Below are positions 1-8,788 of a stretch of 64,000 nt of DNA, piece by piece. How positions within the stretch are numbered: position 1 is the stretch's first letter; each line of letters begins with the position of its first letter. The stretch lies in assembly GCF_047303175.1 (NCBI RefSeq), contig NZ_CP138945.1. One strand, 5' to 3'. This stretch comes from Prochlorococcus_E sp000760215 (lineage in GTDB: Bacteria > Cyanobacteriota > Cyanobacteriia > PCC-6307 > Cyanobiaceae). The notes under the pieces were generated by a model, which was not told the DNA's origin, did no database searches, and saw nothing but the letters and a program-made list of their open reading frames with translations. A program made the position numbers and the translations under genes.

Positions 1-1
1 A

Positions 2-676
2 AAAAAAATAAGTGGTCAACCCATCAAATTCATTGGGACTGGGGAAAAGGTAGAGGCTTTACAACCTTTTCATCCTGAAAGAATGGCTGGAAGGATTTTG
101 GGAATGGGCGATGTATTGACTCTTGTTGAAAAAGCTCAAAAGGAAGTGGAAATTGCTGATGCTGAACAAATGCAAAGGAAGTTTCAAGAAGCAACTTTTG
201 ATTTCTCTGACTTTGTTAAACAGATGAGGCTTATAAAAAGGATGGGATCTTTAGGAGGGTTAATGAAAATGATCCCAGGAATGAATAAAATTGATGATGG
301 AATGCTGAAAAGTGGTGAAGAACAATTAAAGCGAATAGAGGCAATGATTGGTTCTATGACTGATGCAGAGAGATTGCAACCAGAGCTGCTAGCAGCGGAG
401 CCTTCTAGGAGGAGAAGAGTTGCACTTGGCAGTGGCCACACCCCTCCTGAGATGGATAAGGTTTTAGCAGACTTTCAGAAAATGAGAGGCCTGATGAAGC
501 AAATGTCTAGTGGGGCTGGAATGCCAGGGCTGGGAGGCTTCCCAGGTCTTGGCGGGCCAGGAAGCATGCCTGGCTCGGCACCGAATCAATTTAATTCTAG
601 AAAAAGTGGTGGTTCAATTGGCTCCAAAAAACGTCAGCGTCCTCATAAAAAAAAGAAAGGATTTGGAGACTTATGA
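2..676 (+). CDS. ffh: Signal recognition particle protein Ffh, C-terminal part (5' end outside window)
   Basis: This is the 3' portion of the SRP54 GTPase, which binds 4.5S RNA and signal sequences and targets nascent membrane proteins to FtsY. The frame is open from base 2, so the internal ATG at 83 is not the start. The first visible residues form the end of the GTPase domain (GTGEKVEALQPF, then HPERMAGRILGMGD). They are followed by the methionine-rich M domain with GGLMKMIPGMNK and a Met/Gly-rich tail with MSSGAGMPGLGG, ending in a basic patch. The NG-domain P-loop lies to the left of the window. rpsP follows 77 bp downstream on the same strand, a common cyanobacterial neighbour. Confidence 0.96.
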   Translation, partial: KKISGQPIKFIGTGEKVEALQPFHPERMAGRILGMGDVLTLVEKAQKEVEIADAEQMQRKFQEATFDFSDFVKQMRLIKRMGSLGGLMKMIPGMNKIDDGMLKSGEEQLKRIEAMIGSMTDAERLQPELLAAEPSRRRRVALGSGHTPPEMDKVLADFQKMRGLMKQMSSGAGMPGLGGFPGLGGPGSMPGSAPNQFNSRKSGGSIGSKKRQRPHKKKKGFGDL

Positions 677-753
677 TCCCTCAACAGGCTAATGTAGAAA
701 GCGGTACGTGATTAATCACTACCTTCCTTAAATAACTTAGAAGTTAAGCGCAG

Positions 754-1125
754 ATGATCAAACTCCGCCTTAAGCGGTTCGGAAAGAAGAGGGAAGCCAG
801 CTTCCGCTTAGTTGCTTGCAATAGCACTTCGCGAAGAGATGGGCGTCCACTTCAGGAATTAGGTTTTTACAATCCACGAACTAAAGAAACACGATTAGAT
901 GCTGAAGCTCTTAGGTTGAGATTAAGTCAAGGTGCTCAGCCAACAGATGCTGTTCGTGCTCTATTAGAAAAAGGTGGAATTTTAGAAAAAACAATTAGAC
1001 CGGCTGAATTGATTGGCAAAGCAAAACAAGAAAAGGATAGGACATCAGCAACAAAAGCTTCATCCAAAAAGCAAGAAGACAAATTGAAAGAATCAGATTC
1101 AACCGAAGCCTCTGCTGACACCTAA
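754..1125 (+). CDS. rpsP: 30S ribosomal protein S16
   Basis: Small-subunit ribosomal protein S16, which helps assemble the 5' domain of 16S rRNA. The N-terminus MIKLRLKRFGKKREASFRLV and the motif RRDGRPLQELGFYNP are diagnostic. The conserved S16 core takes up about 80 residues. A lysine/serine-rich, low-complexity tail to residue 123 follows, longer than in E. coli but usual for picocyanobacteria. It sits between ffh and the phoH-like gene, whose ATG begins 7 bp after this stop, so the two are probably co-transcribed. Confidence 0.97.
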   Translation: MIKLRLKRFGKKREASFRLVACNSTSRRDGRPLQELGFYNPRTKETRLDAEALRLRLSQGAQPTDAVRALLEKGGILEKTIRPAELIGKAKQEKDRTSATKASSKKQEDKLKESDSTEASADT

Positions 1126-1132
1126 TACATTC

Positions 1133-2107
1133 ATGACAGAAGCAAAGTCTTCTGGAAGGTTTTCTATTGATTTGCCTGATACAGATGCTGCAATAGCACT
1201 TGCGGGGGCAGGCCAATCAATACTTCATAAGCTAGAAAAACTTACTGGAGCTTCAATTGTCTTAAGAGGCTTAAGGCTTGAGATAAGAGGGCTTTCCAAT
1301 CAACTTGAGAAAGCAGCTGCCTTGATTGAGTTAATGCGACCGGTTTGGCAAGAAGGTCAAGCTATTTCTGATGTAGATATTAAAGCTGCTCTAAATTCTA
1401 TTGATACCGGGCAAAGATCAGATTATGCATCACTGGGGGATCAGGTTTTAGCAAGAAGTCAACGGGGGAATCTTCTAAGGCCAAGAACTCTTAGGCAAAA
1501 AGCCTACCTGGACGCGATGGAAGGTCATGATTTAACATTTTCTTTGGGGCCAGCAGGCACAGGTAAAACATTTCTTGCAACTGTTTTAGCTGTTCGAATG
1601 CTTTCAGAGAGAAGAATCGAGAAAATTATATTAACCAGACCAGCTGTTGAAGCTGGCGAAAGATTAGGTTTCTTACCAGGAGATCTTCAACAGAAAGTAG
1701 ACCCATATTTAAGGCCACTTTATGATGCTCTGCATTCTTTGCTTGGCTTGGAAAAAACATCAGTTTTATTTGAGAAAGGGATTATTGAAGTTGCTCCTTT
1801 GGCATATATGCGAGGAAGAACACTAGAAGATGCTTTTGTAATTCTTGATGAGGCTCAAAATACAACTTCATCACAAATGAGAATGGCTCTTACTCGCTTA
1901 GGAGAAAGATCTCGGATGGTTGTAACAGGGGATATTACTCAAATCGACCTTCCATCAGGACAAGTCAGTGGCCTTGTGGAAGCCATAGAAATGCTAAAGA
2001 AAGTTAAAGGGATTTCCATCTGCCATCTAACTTCTGCTGATATTGTTCGCCATCAACTTGTTCAACGAATAGTAGATGCTTATGAGAAAAAAACGAAAAG
2101 TTCGTGA
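1133..2107 (+). CDS. PhoH-like ATPase (YbeZ type)
   Basis: PhoH-family P-loop ATPase, 324 residues, the usual YbeZ length. An N-terminal KH-like region (about 10-90) precedes the ATPase domain. Walker A is GPAGTGKT at about 139-146 and Walker B is VILDEAQN at about 236-243. The sensor-like segment VVTGDITQIDLP also matches the family. YbeZ proteins are linked to ribosome maturation and RNA metabolism, often next to the YbeY nuclease; ybeY is not adjacent here. The gene starts 7 bp after rpsP. The family call is firm, the cellular role is inferred. Confidence 0.93.
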   Translation: MTEAKSSGRFSIDLPDTDAAIALAGAGQSILHKLEKLTGASIVLRGLRLEIRGLSNQLEKAAALIELMRPVWQEGQAISDVDIKAALNSIDTGQRSDYASLGDQVLARSQRGNLLRPRTLRQKAYLDAMEGHDLTFSLGPAGTGKTFLATVLAVRMLSERRIEKIILTRPAVEAGERLGFLPGDLQQKVDPYLRPLYDALHSLLGLEKTSVLFEKGIIEVAPLAYMRGRTLEDAFVILDEAQNTTSSQMRMALTRLGERSRMVVTGDITQIDLPSGQVSGLVEAIEMLKKVKGISICHLTSADIVRHQLVQRIVDAYEKKTKSS

Positions 2108-2176
2108 CATCCGCACAAAAATAATCGCGCAAATATTATTTTTCTGTCAAAGTATTAATTAATTACTTGGATACAG

Positions 2177-2914
2177 ATGCCAGCAAGTAGCAATTTTCAG
2201 CAAGCCATTCGAGATGCTCAATCGAGCTCTTTAGTAGGCCCAAATGTAGTTAATAAAGCTTTGCCTTATGTAGGCGGAGGAATGGTCCTTACTGCACTTG
2301 GAGTATTAAGTGGATTATCCTTATTGGCTTCTAACCCTGGACTATTTCAACCACTTTCTTTTGTGGCATTAATTGCAGAATTGGTTCTGTTTTTTATGGC
2401 AACTAGTGCAGCAAACAATGCGAATAATTCAAAAGCATTGCCGTTGTTAACAGCTTTTAGTTTATTAACTGGTTTCACTTTAAGTGGAATTGTTGCCATT
2501 GCTATTGGTACAGCAGGGATAGGTTCAGTAGGGACAGCAGCTTTCGCAACTGGAATAACTTTTGTAATAGCCTCCAGTGTAGGAAGGCGGATGAGCGACA
2601 GTGTTGGACAAGCCTTAAGTGGGGCAGTAGGACTAGGCCTTATTGGATTGTTAATTGCAATGGTTGTCCAATTAATAGGAGGTTTCTTTGTTCCTGGAAT
2701 GTTCGGTGGAACAGGTTTTGAGTTAATGATTGCTGGATTTGGAACTGTTCTTTTTGTTGCGATGTCCTTTGTTGATTTTTATACAATGCCTCGCAGGTAT
2801 AACGATGAACAATACCTTGCTGGTGCATTAGGTATGTATTTGACTTATATAAACTTGTTTGTTTTCATTCTTCGTTTAATCATTGCTCTTCAAGGAGGTG
2901 GAAGAAGAGATTAA
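2177..2914 (+). CDS. Bax inhibitor-1 (BI-1/YccA) family membrane protein
   Basis: A 245-residue integral membrane protein with about seven hydrophobic spans and a short soluble N-terminus. The order of hydrophobic segments and the motif FVDFYTMPRRYND with the following LYINLFVFILRLI-like end resemble BI-1/YccA (UPF0005) proteins. Bacterial members are proposed cation leak channels or modulators of FtsH; an ftsH gene is in the window but not adjacent. A strong hairpin terminator lies 24 bp beyond the stop. Function in cyanobacteria is not established. Confidence 0.82.
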   Translation: MPASSNFQQAIRDAQSSSLVGPNVVNKALPYVGGGMVLTALGVLSGLSLLASNPGLFQPLSFVALIAELVLFFMATSAANNANNSKALPLLTAFSLLTGFTLSGIVAIAIGTAGIGSVGTAAFATGITFVIASSVGRRMSDSVGQALSGAVGLGLIGLLIAMVVQLIGGFFVPGMFGGTGFELMIAGFGTVLFVAMSFVDFYTMPRRYNDEQYLAGALGMYLTYINLFVFILRLIIALQGGGRRD

Positions 2915-2937
2915 TTCTTATTTATCTTTTTCTCCAT

Positions 2938-2966
2938 AAAAGGGAAGCATTTCGCTTCCCTTTTTT
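2938..2966 (+). terminator. Rho-independent terminator after the BI-1 family gene
   Basis: The arms AAGGGAAGC and GCTTCCCTT pair perfectly around an ATTTC loop and are followed by a run of six T. The site lies between convergent genes (stops at 2914 and 2970). The opposite strand has four T after the stem, so it may act in both directions, more strongly on the plus strand. Confidence 0.88.
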
Positions 2967-2969
2967 ATT

Positions 2970-3488
2970 TTAATTTTCTGCAATTGAATTAATTACCATA
3001 GCTATCTCTTTTTTCTGTTCATTATCATAATTCCAAGTACTAAAGAATTTAACATCTTTTCCACTGTCTTCAGTTGCAAGTAATAAGCTCTCAAGCCTAT
3101 CTTTAACCAAGTAAGGTTCAAGTAATCTTAAAAGGTCAATACATCTTCTTTTTATTCTTTCAGAGCCAACCTGCTGTATTGTTTTTTTATCTTGTTGATG
3201 TTGATATGCCATTGCAGTGCTCATGACAAGGTTTTTAGCGGTTAGATCAACAACCATTTTTCCAGTATTCCTTAAAACAAAAACAAGCGCATCAGGAAGT
3301 CTATCCATTAAAGGGGAGTCACTAGAAAGACTAAAAACAAAAAAGCCCCTGGCTCCATTAATAGTTTCAAGCAATTCAGATACCCTATCTGCTAAAACCT
3401 CATCACTTAGCTCACCTGATTCCCAAGCAGTGCACCATAAAGATGACGCACTAATGGCCTCTTCAAAACTAGGTTCTTTCTTTTTCAT
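2970..3488 (-). CDS. Conserved hypothetical protein, cyanobacterial type
   Basis: A 172-residue soluble protein without signal peptide or membrane span. I recognise no named domain. It starts MKKKEPSFEEAISASSLWC and is acidic at the N-terminus. The middle segment GARGFFVFSLSSDSPLMDRL looks like a compact alpha/beta fold, followed by mostly helical sequence. It is transcribed opposite to and convergent with the BI-1 gene, and is divergent from era with a 48-bp gap that must hold both promoters. Codon use matches the core genes, so it is a real, probably lineage-conserved gene of unknown function. Confidence 0.75.
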   Translation of the reverse strand: MKKKEPSFEEAISASSLWCTAWESGELSDEVLADRVSELLETINGARGFFVFSLSSDSPLMDRLPDALVFVLRNTGKMVVDLTAKNLVMSTAMAYQHQQDKKTIQQVGSERIKRRCIDLLRLLEPYLVKDRLESLLLATEDSGKDVKFFSTWNYDNEQKKEIAMVINSIAEN

Positions 3489-3536
3489 ACTTAATTTCTC
3501 TTTGGGGTCAATCTATTTGAGGTAAATTCTTAGAGC

Positions 3537-4481
3537 ATGTCATCATTTGATCCTCCTACAAAAAATTTTCGATCAGGGTTTATCGCTTTGATTGGCAGAC
3601 CGAATGTGGGGAAATCTACTTTGATGAATCAATTAGTAGGGGAAAAAGTTGCAATTACATCGCCAATTGCTCAGACAACTCGTAACAGATTAAGAGCTAT
3701 TTTGACAACTTCCAAGGCACAATTAGTTTTTGTAGACACACCAGGAATCCATAAACCCCATCATTTACTTGGTGAAAGGTTGGTAGCAAGCTCTCGAAAG
3801 GTCATAGGAGAGGTGGATAGTATTATGCTAATTCTTGACGCTAATGATCCCCCAGGTAGAGGGGATTCATTTATTGTCGATTTACTTAAAGCTCAAAAGC
3901 AACATGTATTTATTGTCTTGAATAAATGGGATTTAGTCGGAGAAAATAATCGTAAAGATAGATTGAAAGAATATGAGTTTGTTATTGGCAAGAATAATTG
4001 GCCAATTTGTTGTTGCAGTGCAATTAATGGAGACGGTTGCGATGGCTTGATAGAAAAAATTTCCAACTCTTTACCAACTGGACCTTACCTGTATCCCTTA
4101 AATGTCAAATCTGATCAACCTGAAAAACTATTATTGGGCGAGCTTATTCGCGAGCAGGTTTTACTAAGGACAAAGGAGGAAGTCCCTCATAGTGTTGCGG
4201 TAAGTATTGAGCGAATAGAAGAAGTTCCAAAAAGCCAATCAAACAACAAAATTTCTTCAAAGACTGCCATATTAGCAACAGTATTAGTAGAACGTAAAAG
4301 TCAGAAAGGGATATTAATTGGGAAAGGAGGTTCTATGTTAAAAGCGATTGGGAAGGGAGCGAGGCTTCAAATGCAGAAATTGATCAATGGTCCTGTATAT
4401 CTTGAGCTTTTTGTAAAGGTTGTCCCTAATTGGCGAAGCAAACCGGCAAGGTTGTCTGAGTTGGGATATGAAGAAAAATAA
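3537..4481 (+). CDS. era: GTPase Era
   Basis: Era binds the 3' end of 16S rRNA and GTP during 30S assembly. G1 is GRPNVGKS at 20-27, G3 is DTPG at 67-70 and G4 is NKWD at 129-132. The C-terminal KH domain carries GILIGKGGSMLKAIGKGAR at about 258-276. At 314 residues it has the normal length. trmD follows 6 bp downstream, so the pair is likely an operon. The unlinked N-terminal ten residues before the G domain are slightly longer than in E. coli. Confidence 0.97.
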   Translation: MSSFDPPTKNFRSGFIALIGRPNVGKSTLMNQLVGEKVAITSPIAQTTRNRLRAILTTSKAQLVFVDTPGIHKPHHLLGERLVASSRKVIGEVDSIMLILDANDPPGRGDSFIVDLLKAQKQHVFIVLNKWDLVGENNRKDRLKEYEFVIGKNNWPICCCSAINGDGCDGLIEKISNSLPTGPYLYPLNVKSDQPEKLLLGELIREQVLLRTKEEVPHSVAVSIERIEEVPKSQSNNKISSKTAILATVLVERKSQKGILIGKGGSMLKAIGKGARLQMQKLINGPVYLELFVKVVPNWRSKPARLSELGYEEK

Positions 4482-4487
4482 AAACCA

Positions 4488-5273
4488 ATGAGCATATATC
4501 AACTTGAGGTTATCAGCCTCTCACCAAAGTCTTTTGAAAGCATGATTGAGCTTGGCGTAATTGGACGTTCCTTAACTCGAGGAGTAGCCAAGCTAAATAT
4601 ATATAATCCTCGTGATTTCACTAAGGACGTCTATCACAAAGTAGATGATCAGCCATATGGTGGTGGAGTCGGCATGGTCCTAAAGCCGGAACCATTTTTC
4701 AATGCATATGATTCTATTCCTGTTTCACCAAAGAGAAGGGTCTTAATGATGACTCCACAAGGTCGGCGACTATCACAACAAGATTTATGGAGATGGGCTA
4801 GAACATATGAACAGCTTGTGTTTATTTGTGGTCAATATGAAGGGTTTGATGAGCGAATCAGGAGCCTTGCCGATGAAGAGATTTCTCTAGGGGATTTTGT
4901 TTTAACTGGAGGTGAATTGGCAGCAATGTCAATTATTAATGGGGTCTTACGTTTACTTCCTGGCACTATTGGCAGTCCAGAATCTCTGATTGAAGAGAGT
5001 CACTCAGACTTATTACTTGAACATCCACATTACACACGTCCACCAAATTACCGAAATCTTGAAGTCCCCAAAATATTAAGAAGCGGTAATCATTCAGCCA
5101 TTAATAAATGGAGACAGGAAAAGAAAGAACTTCGAACAAAAGAACGCAGACCAGAGCTGTATGAACAATGGGTGGAAAAACAGGCAGTTCATAAGTCAAC
5201 AATAGAACTTACTGGCTTTAATACATTGCATTTGAGGATAGGGAACGAATACTATAATTACCCCGACTGGTAG
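4488..5273 (+). CDS. trmD: tRNA (guanine-N1)-methyltransferase TrmD
   Basis: SPOUT-class methyltransferase that makes m1G37 next to the anticodon and so prevents +1 frameshifting. YGGGVGMVLKPEP lies at about 57-69. The trefoil-knot SAM site has CGQYEGFDERI at 114-124 and SLGDFVLTGGEL at 133-144. LLEHPHYTRPPNYR in the C-terminal domain is also typical. Length is 261 residues. It is tightly linked to era. Downstream, synteny with ispF is interrupted by two minus-strand genes of different base composition. Confidence 0.96.
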   Translation: MSIYQLEVISLSPKSFESMIELGVIGRSLTRGVAKLNIYNPRDFTKDVYHKVDDQPYGGGVGMVLKPEPFFNAYDSIPVSPKRRVLMMTPQGRRLSQQDLWRWARTYEQLVFICGQYEGFDERIRSLADEEISLGDFVLTGGELAAMSIINGVLRLLPGTIGSPESLIEESHSDLLLEHPHYTRPPNYRNLEVPKILRSGNHSAINKWRQEKKELRTKERRPELYEQWVEKQAVHKSTIELTGFNTLHLRIGNEYYNYPDW

Positions 5274-5357
5274 TGATAATAGAGTTTTATGATAAAGATA
5301 TGAAAAAATGTCGAATTTAGTTGAAAATCTAATCAGACGATTTGTTTAGAGTTTAGT

Positions 5358-6224
5358 TTAAGTAATTTTTTTGCAATCAATAATAAAAGTGGATGCCAAG
5401 AAGAAACCTCTCCAATCTAATGGGTTTTCTATTTTCCATGAAATTTCTCTAAAATAATTTTTATCGAATGTTTCAAATAAAGGTGGTAGTGCGTGAAAAT
5501 GATAAAAATATATACCTTCCACGGACAAACCTAATTCTGCCATTTCATCAGCAATAGTTAAAGGATTATGAGGTATATGATTATAAACACCTTCTTCATC
5601 AATGTTTTTTTTAAGCCTTATTTTGTTTCTATCAGTAAAGTCTTTTGTTAAATCGTTGTATTTATCCTTCCATTCTTCTTTTAACTTTTCAACTTCATAA
5701 ATTTCATCTAATAATTTTTTTGTATAATTATTTAAAGTAACTAGATCAAATAACCTGTTTCTTAATGAAAAAATTAATCTACCATTCTCTTTTAATATTT
5801 TTTTCTGGTTTAAGAGTGTTTGATTAACATTTTTAGAATAATAAAAAGCTCCCATACCAAGTATACAATCAACGGAATTGTTTTTAACTACTTTTGGATT
5901 TTCAAAATCATCATGAAACACTAAATCAGGTGAGAATTTGTTTTTTTTTAGATTTTCTTTTGCTTCTAAAACCATATTCTTTGCTTTATCATAACCAATA
6001 ATGTCAAAACCTTTCTTTTTAATATCTATAAGTGGCATTCCGGCACCACATCCAGCATCAATAATTTTATTTGGTTTATATTTATTTAAAAGTTCTAGAA
6101 AAATCTGCTCTCTTTTTACATTAGCAGGATACGAAATATCAAAATCTAATTTTTTATACATATCAGAATATTCTTTAACTTCATTTTCTCTATTGAAAAA
6201 TTGAAAAGCGTCTGTTTCTTGCAT
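5358..6224 (-). CDS. Class I SAM-dependent methyltransferase
   Basis: A 288-residue protein with a Rossmann methyltransferase core. Motif I is DAGCGAG at about 56-62, an acidic loop follows (GYDKAKNM), and CILGMGAFYYS sits at the post-motif position. The C-terminal half (VEGIYFYHFHALPP) is specific and not assigned. The substrate cannot be read; the partner gene and the surface-glycan theme of the window suggest a sugar or glycan methyltransferase. It is much richer in A+T and in Lys/Asn/Ile codons than trmD and ispF on either side, which suggests acquisition. It lies 21 bp downstream of the DUF4910 gene and is probably co-transcribed with it. Confidence 0.8.
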   Translation of the reverse strand: MQETDAFQFFNRENEVKEYSDMYKKLDFDISYPANVKREQIFLELLNKYKPNKIIDAGCGAGMPLIDIKKKGFDIIGYDKAKNMVLEAKENLKKNKFSPDLVFHDDFENPKVVKNNSVDCILGMGAFYYSKNVNQTLLNQKKILKENGRLIFSLRNRLFDLVTLNNYTKKLLDEIYEVEKLKEEWKDKYNDLTKDFTDRNKIRLKKNIDEEGVYNHIPHNPLTIADEMAELGLSVEGIYFYHFHALPPLFETFDKNYFREISWKIENPLDWRGFFLASTFIIDCKKIT

Positions 6225-6245
6225 CTATTAATAGTTAATTCTCTA

Positions 6246-7535
6246 TTATTCTACTAGATTGTGGCTAAGCAGAATACTATTAATTTTTCTAACAGAAGCT
6301 AAATCTAAATCAATTAAATTAGAAATCTTTTCTAATGAATTTGTTCCATCAGCATATTGAAGGAAATCCATATAATTTCTGGTTGATTTTTTTAAATTTT
6401 TAGTAGATAAATTAGAGTAGAGTCCTCTTTTACCCATTTGTGGTTCACACATCATTTTACATTTTGGATAAATTCTTTTTAATAATATTTCTATTGATTT
6501 TTTTGCAACATTAAATCCTCCAATACAACCTTTTAAAGTAACAAGATTGAAATCATCTAATGAAGTATGGTATTCAGGAAATTCACCATATTTTGTCCTA
6601 AAAATTGACGAGATTTTCAAATCAATACCAGGAGAATTATATTGTCTTTCATCTGAACCTCTTTCTAGGAATGAATACACTTTATAATTTTTTATTTTTA
6701 GTAAGTTATATGCTTCAATAATTGCTTCATCAGAAGGTGAGTTTTGATATTTAGAAAACATGCAAGAATGTTGCCTTTCGTCACCAATGCAAGTAAGGTT
6801 ATAGCCTCCAATAACATTCTCTTTTAAATATTGAAGATTTTTACTCAAATAAGATATTGAACCAATTGTTTCTGGAATAAAAATAAATCTTAAAGTTTTG
6901 TTTAATTGTTTTTTCTTAAAATGATTTATTAATCCCATAGATACTATAGGCCCAGATAACTCATTGTTTGCCATTGAAGGGTGGCATATATATGTAGAAA
7001 TTAAAATTTCTTTTTTAGATTTACCTTTTAAAATATATTCGCCATAATTTAAATTGCCCTTTTTGTTTAGGCTTGAATTAATAACAACCTTAAATTTATC
7101 ATTTGAAGAATATCTCTTATCTAAAATTTTATAATCATTATAAGAAATACAAAAACCCCATCTTCTTTTATAATAAGAAGTTATATAAGGTATAGCTTCA
7201 GGTTGATCTTTTAAGAAATATAAATGTTTAAATAATTCTTTTTTTGTAATATTTTTTTCAATAGGTATTGAGTATCCGACTAAATGTAAGTTATTTTCCT
7301 TGAAATCTATAATTTTATTATTATATTTATCAAATATATAAGCATCTGTTACATTCCATTCTTCTGGAATATCCCAATCAAAAACTTTTGTCCCTGATTT
7401 GATTTTTTTAATTTCCATTTCAGGAAATTCTTTTTGTATAATATTTAGTGTTTTTCTTACACCATCACCTGTCAAACTTCTTGTAAGAGGGAAAAGTTTT
7501 GCTTTAGCAATATTGTAGTATTTTCTTATAGTCAT
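6246..7535 (-). CDS. DUF4910 aminopeptidase-like protein with winged-helix tail
   Basis: A 429-residue protein of the DUF4910/DUF2172 family, which has an M28-like metallopeptidase fold and is often found in polysaccharide or flagellin-glycosylation loci. LTRSLTGDGVRKTLNII at about 17-33 is the family's N-terminal signature. Potential metal ligands are in TYICHPSMANNELSGP (His185, Glu192), in ERGSDERQYNSPGIDL and in the later YHTSLDDF. The last 80 residues, LQYADGTNSLEKISNLI onward, look like a winged-helix domain. With the neighbouring methyltransferase it forms a two-gene A+T-rich cassette. The peptidase activity is inferred from the fold; a role in glycan modification is equally possible. 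Confidence 0.78.
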   Translation of the reverse strand: MTIRKYYNIAKAKLFPLTRSLTGDGVRKTLNIIQKEFPEMEIKKIKSGTKVFDWDIPEEWNVTDAYIFDKYNNKIIDFKENNLHLVGYSIPIEKNITKKELFKHLYFLKDQPEAIPYITSYYKRRWGFCISYNDYKILDKRYSSNDKFKVVINSSLNKKGNLNYGEYILKGKSKKEILISTYICHPSMANNELSGPIVSMGLINHFKKKQLNKTLRFIFIPETIGSISYLSKNLQYLKENVIGGYNLTCIGDERQHSCMFSKYQNSPSDEAIIEAYNLLKIKNYKVYSFLERGSDERQYNSPGIDLKISSIFRTKYGEFPEYHTSLDDFNLVTLKGCIGGFNVAKKSIEILLKRIYPKCKMMCEPQMGKRGLYSNLSTKNLKKSTRNYMDFLQYADGTNSLEKISNLIDLDLASVRKINSILLSHNLVE

Positions 7536-7835
7536 ATTAGAATTTTAATATATTAAATCAAACTTAACACGATACAAATAGTATAACTTGCTTCCAAATA
7601 TTAATGAGAAAAAGCATATAGATATATATAATGAAGAAGTTTAATAATATTATAGAAGAGAGTTGTTAATCAAGTTTTGAAAAAATACTTAAATATAATT
7701 AAGTGTTTTGTAAAAAGCGGAGCTAAATTATTAGCTTGTGAAGGGGGTGAAAGTATCATTAAAGGTTAAATAAAATACACATTTGCGGTTACAGAATAGT
7801 TACAGGTTGCTTTATGATGCTCCAAAACACTTGAT
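7536..7835. other. Intergenic region upstream of ispF and of the inserted cassette
   Basis: Three hundred A+T-rich bases between the divergent DUF4910 gene and ispF. No ORF of interest was seen on either strand. It must hold the promoters of both units. Near the ispF side a GGTTACA...GTTACAGG direct repeat (about 7788-7808) stands out, but I cannot tie it to a known regulator. Confidence 0.4.
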
Positions 7836-8336
7836 ATGACTAAAACCTTACCAAAGTTCCGTATTGGCAACGGTTATGACATTCATCGTTTAGTTCCAGA
7901 GAGGGATCTAATTGTTGGAGGTGTCAAACTTACTCATCCTGCTGGGCTAGGTCTTGATGGCCATAGTGATGCAGACGTACTTACACATGCTCTAATGGAT
8001 GCAATGCTTGGGGCACTTTCTTTAGGTGATATTGGCAAATACTTTCCTCCAGATAATCCCAAGTGGAAAGGTGCTAATAGCTTGCAACTTTTAGCGAAAG
8101 TAAATGAACTCATCAAGAATGAAGGATGGCAGATAGTAAATATTGATTCTGTTGTCATTGCAGAACGGCCAAAATTAAAGCCTTATATTGATTTGATGAG
8201 AAAAAATATTGCTACGAGTATTGGCTCAAATCCTAGTGATGTGGGTGTTAAGGCAACAACTAATGAATTACTAGGGCCTGAAGGGCGTGAAGAAGGAATT
8301 AGTAGCCATGCAATTGTTTTATTAGAAGAGATATGA
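7836..8336 (+). CDS. ispF: 2-C-methyl-D-erythritol 2,4-cyclodiphosphate synthase
   Basis: MEP-pathway enzyme that cyclises CDP-methylerythritol 2-phosphate to MEcPP with loss of CMP. The zinc ligands are in GNGYDIHRL (Asp and His, residues 12-17) and in GHSDADVLTHALMDA. ATTNELLGPEGREEGI is the conserved C-terminal loop. At 166 residues it is the usual length. Its stop overlaps the ATG of the next gene in an ATGA arrangement, so translation is probably coupled. Confidence 0.96.
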   Translation: MTKTLPKFRIGNGYDIHRLVPERDLIVGGVKLTHPAGLGLDGHSDADVLTHALMDAMLGALSLGDIGKYFPPDNPKWKGANSLQLLAKVNELIKNEGWQIVNIDSVVIAERPKLKPYIDLMRKNIATSIGSNPSDVGVKATTNELLGPEGREEGISSHAIVLLEEI

Positions 8337-8788
8337 AAGCCTTTCCTTTTAATTTTTTAAGAAAGAAGATTCTTGTTTTAGGGACATCATTGCTATTGGT
8401 ATTATTCTTGTTTTTTTGCAATACTCCAATTGTATTTGCTTCAATATCAACTGAGTTGGCCTCTTCAGAATCAACTGTAATTGAATATCTTAAGCTCAAT
8501 GTTCCTAAACAGAATAGACAAGCTTGGCTATCGGCAGAGAAACAGAGTTGGGAACCTTGGTTAAAAAAACAAAAGGGTTTTCTGAATCGGAAACTCCTTT
8601 GGGACCCTAATAGTGAAGAAGCTATATTGCTGATTTCTTGGGATAGTCGTGCTGCTTGGAAATCAATTCCTCAAAAAGAAATTGACACTGTTCAGCAATT
8701 ATTTGAAAATATCGCTAAGGACTTAACAGCTCAGAGTGACATAAACCCCTTTCCGGTTAAATACGAAAGCGAACTGATACCACAATGA
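8333..8788 (+). CDS. TIGR03792-like conserved protein with N-terminal signal/anchor
   Basis: A 151-residue protein with a strong hydrophobic N-terminus (about residues 11-31, LVLGTSLLLVLFLFFCNTP) and an apparent cleavage or anchor region. It is followed by an ABM-like (antibiotic biosynthesis monooxygenase) ferredoxin fold rich in Trp, with SAEKQSWEPWLKKQKGFLNR and LISWDSRAAWKSIP. This resembles the cyanobacterial TIGR03792 family of unknown function. It overlaps ispF and larB by four bases each (ATGA), so the three genes form an operon. Periplasmic or thylakoid-lumen location is inferred from the N-terminus. Confidence 0.78.
   Translation: MKAFPFNFLRKKILVLGTSLLLVLFLFFCNTPIVFASISTELASSESTVIEYLKLNVPKQNRQAWLSAEKQSWEPWLKKQKGFLNRKLLWDPNSEEAILLISWDSRAAWKSIPQKEIDTVQQLFENIAKDLTAQSDINPFPVKYESELIPQ

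Noticed and set aside
184..441. Minus-strand ORF inside ffh
   Set aside because: Low-complexity Ser/Ile/Pro translation opposite the Ffh M domain; an antisense shadow.
7780..7815. Possible NtcA-type site before ispF
   Set aside because: The GTTACA direct repeat does not have the GTA-N8-TAC arrangement with a suitable -10 element, so I cannot support it.
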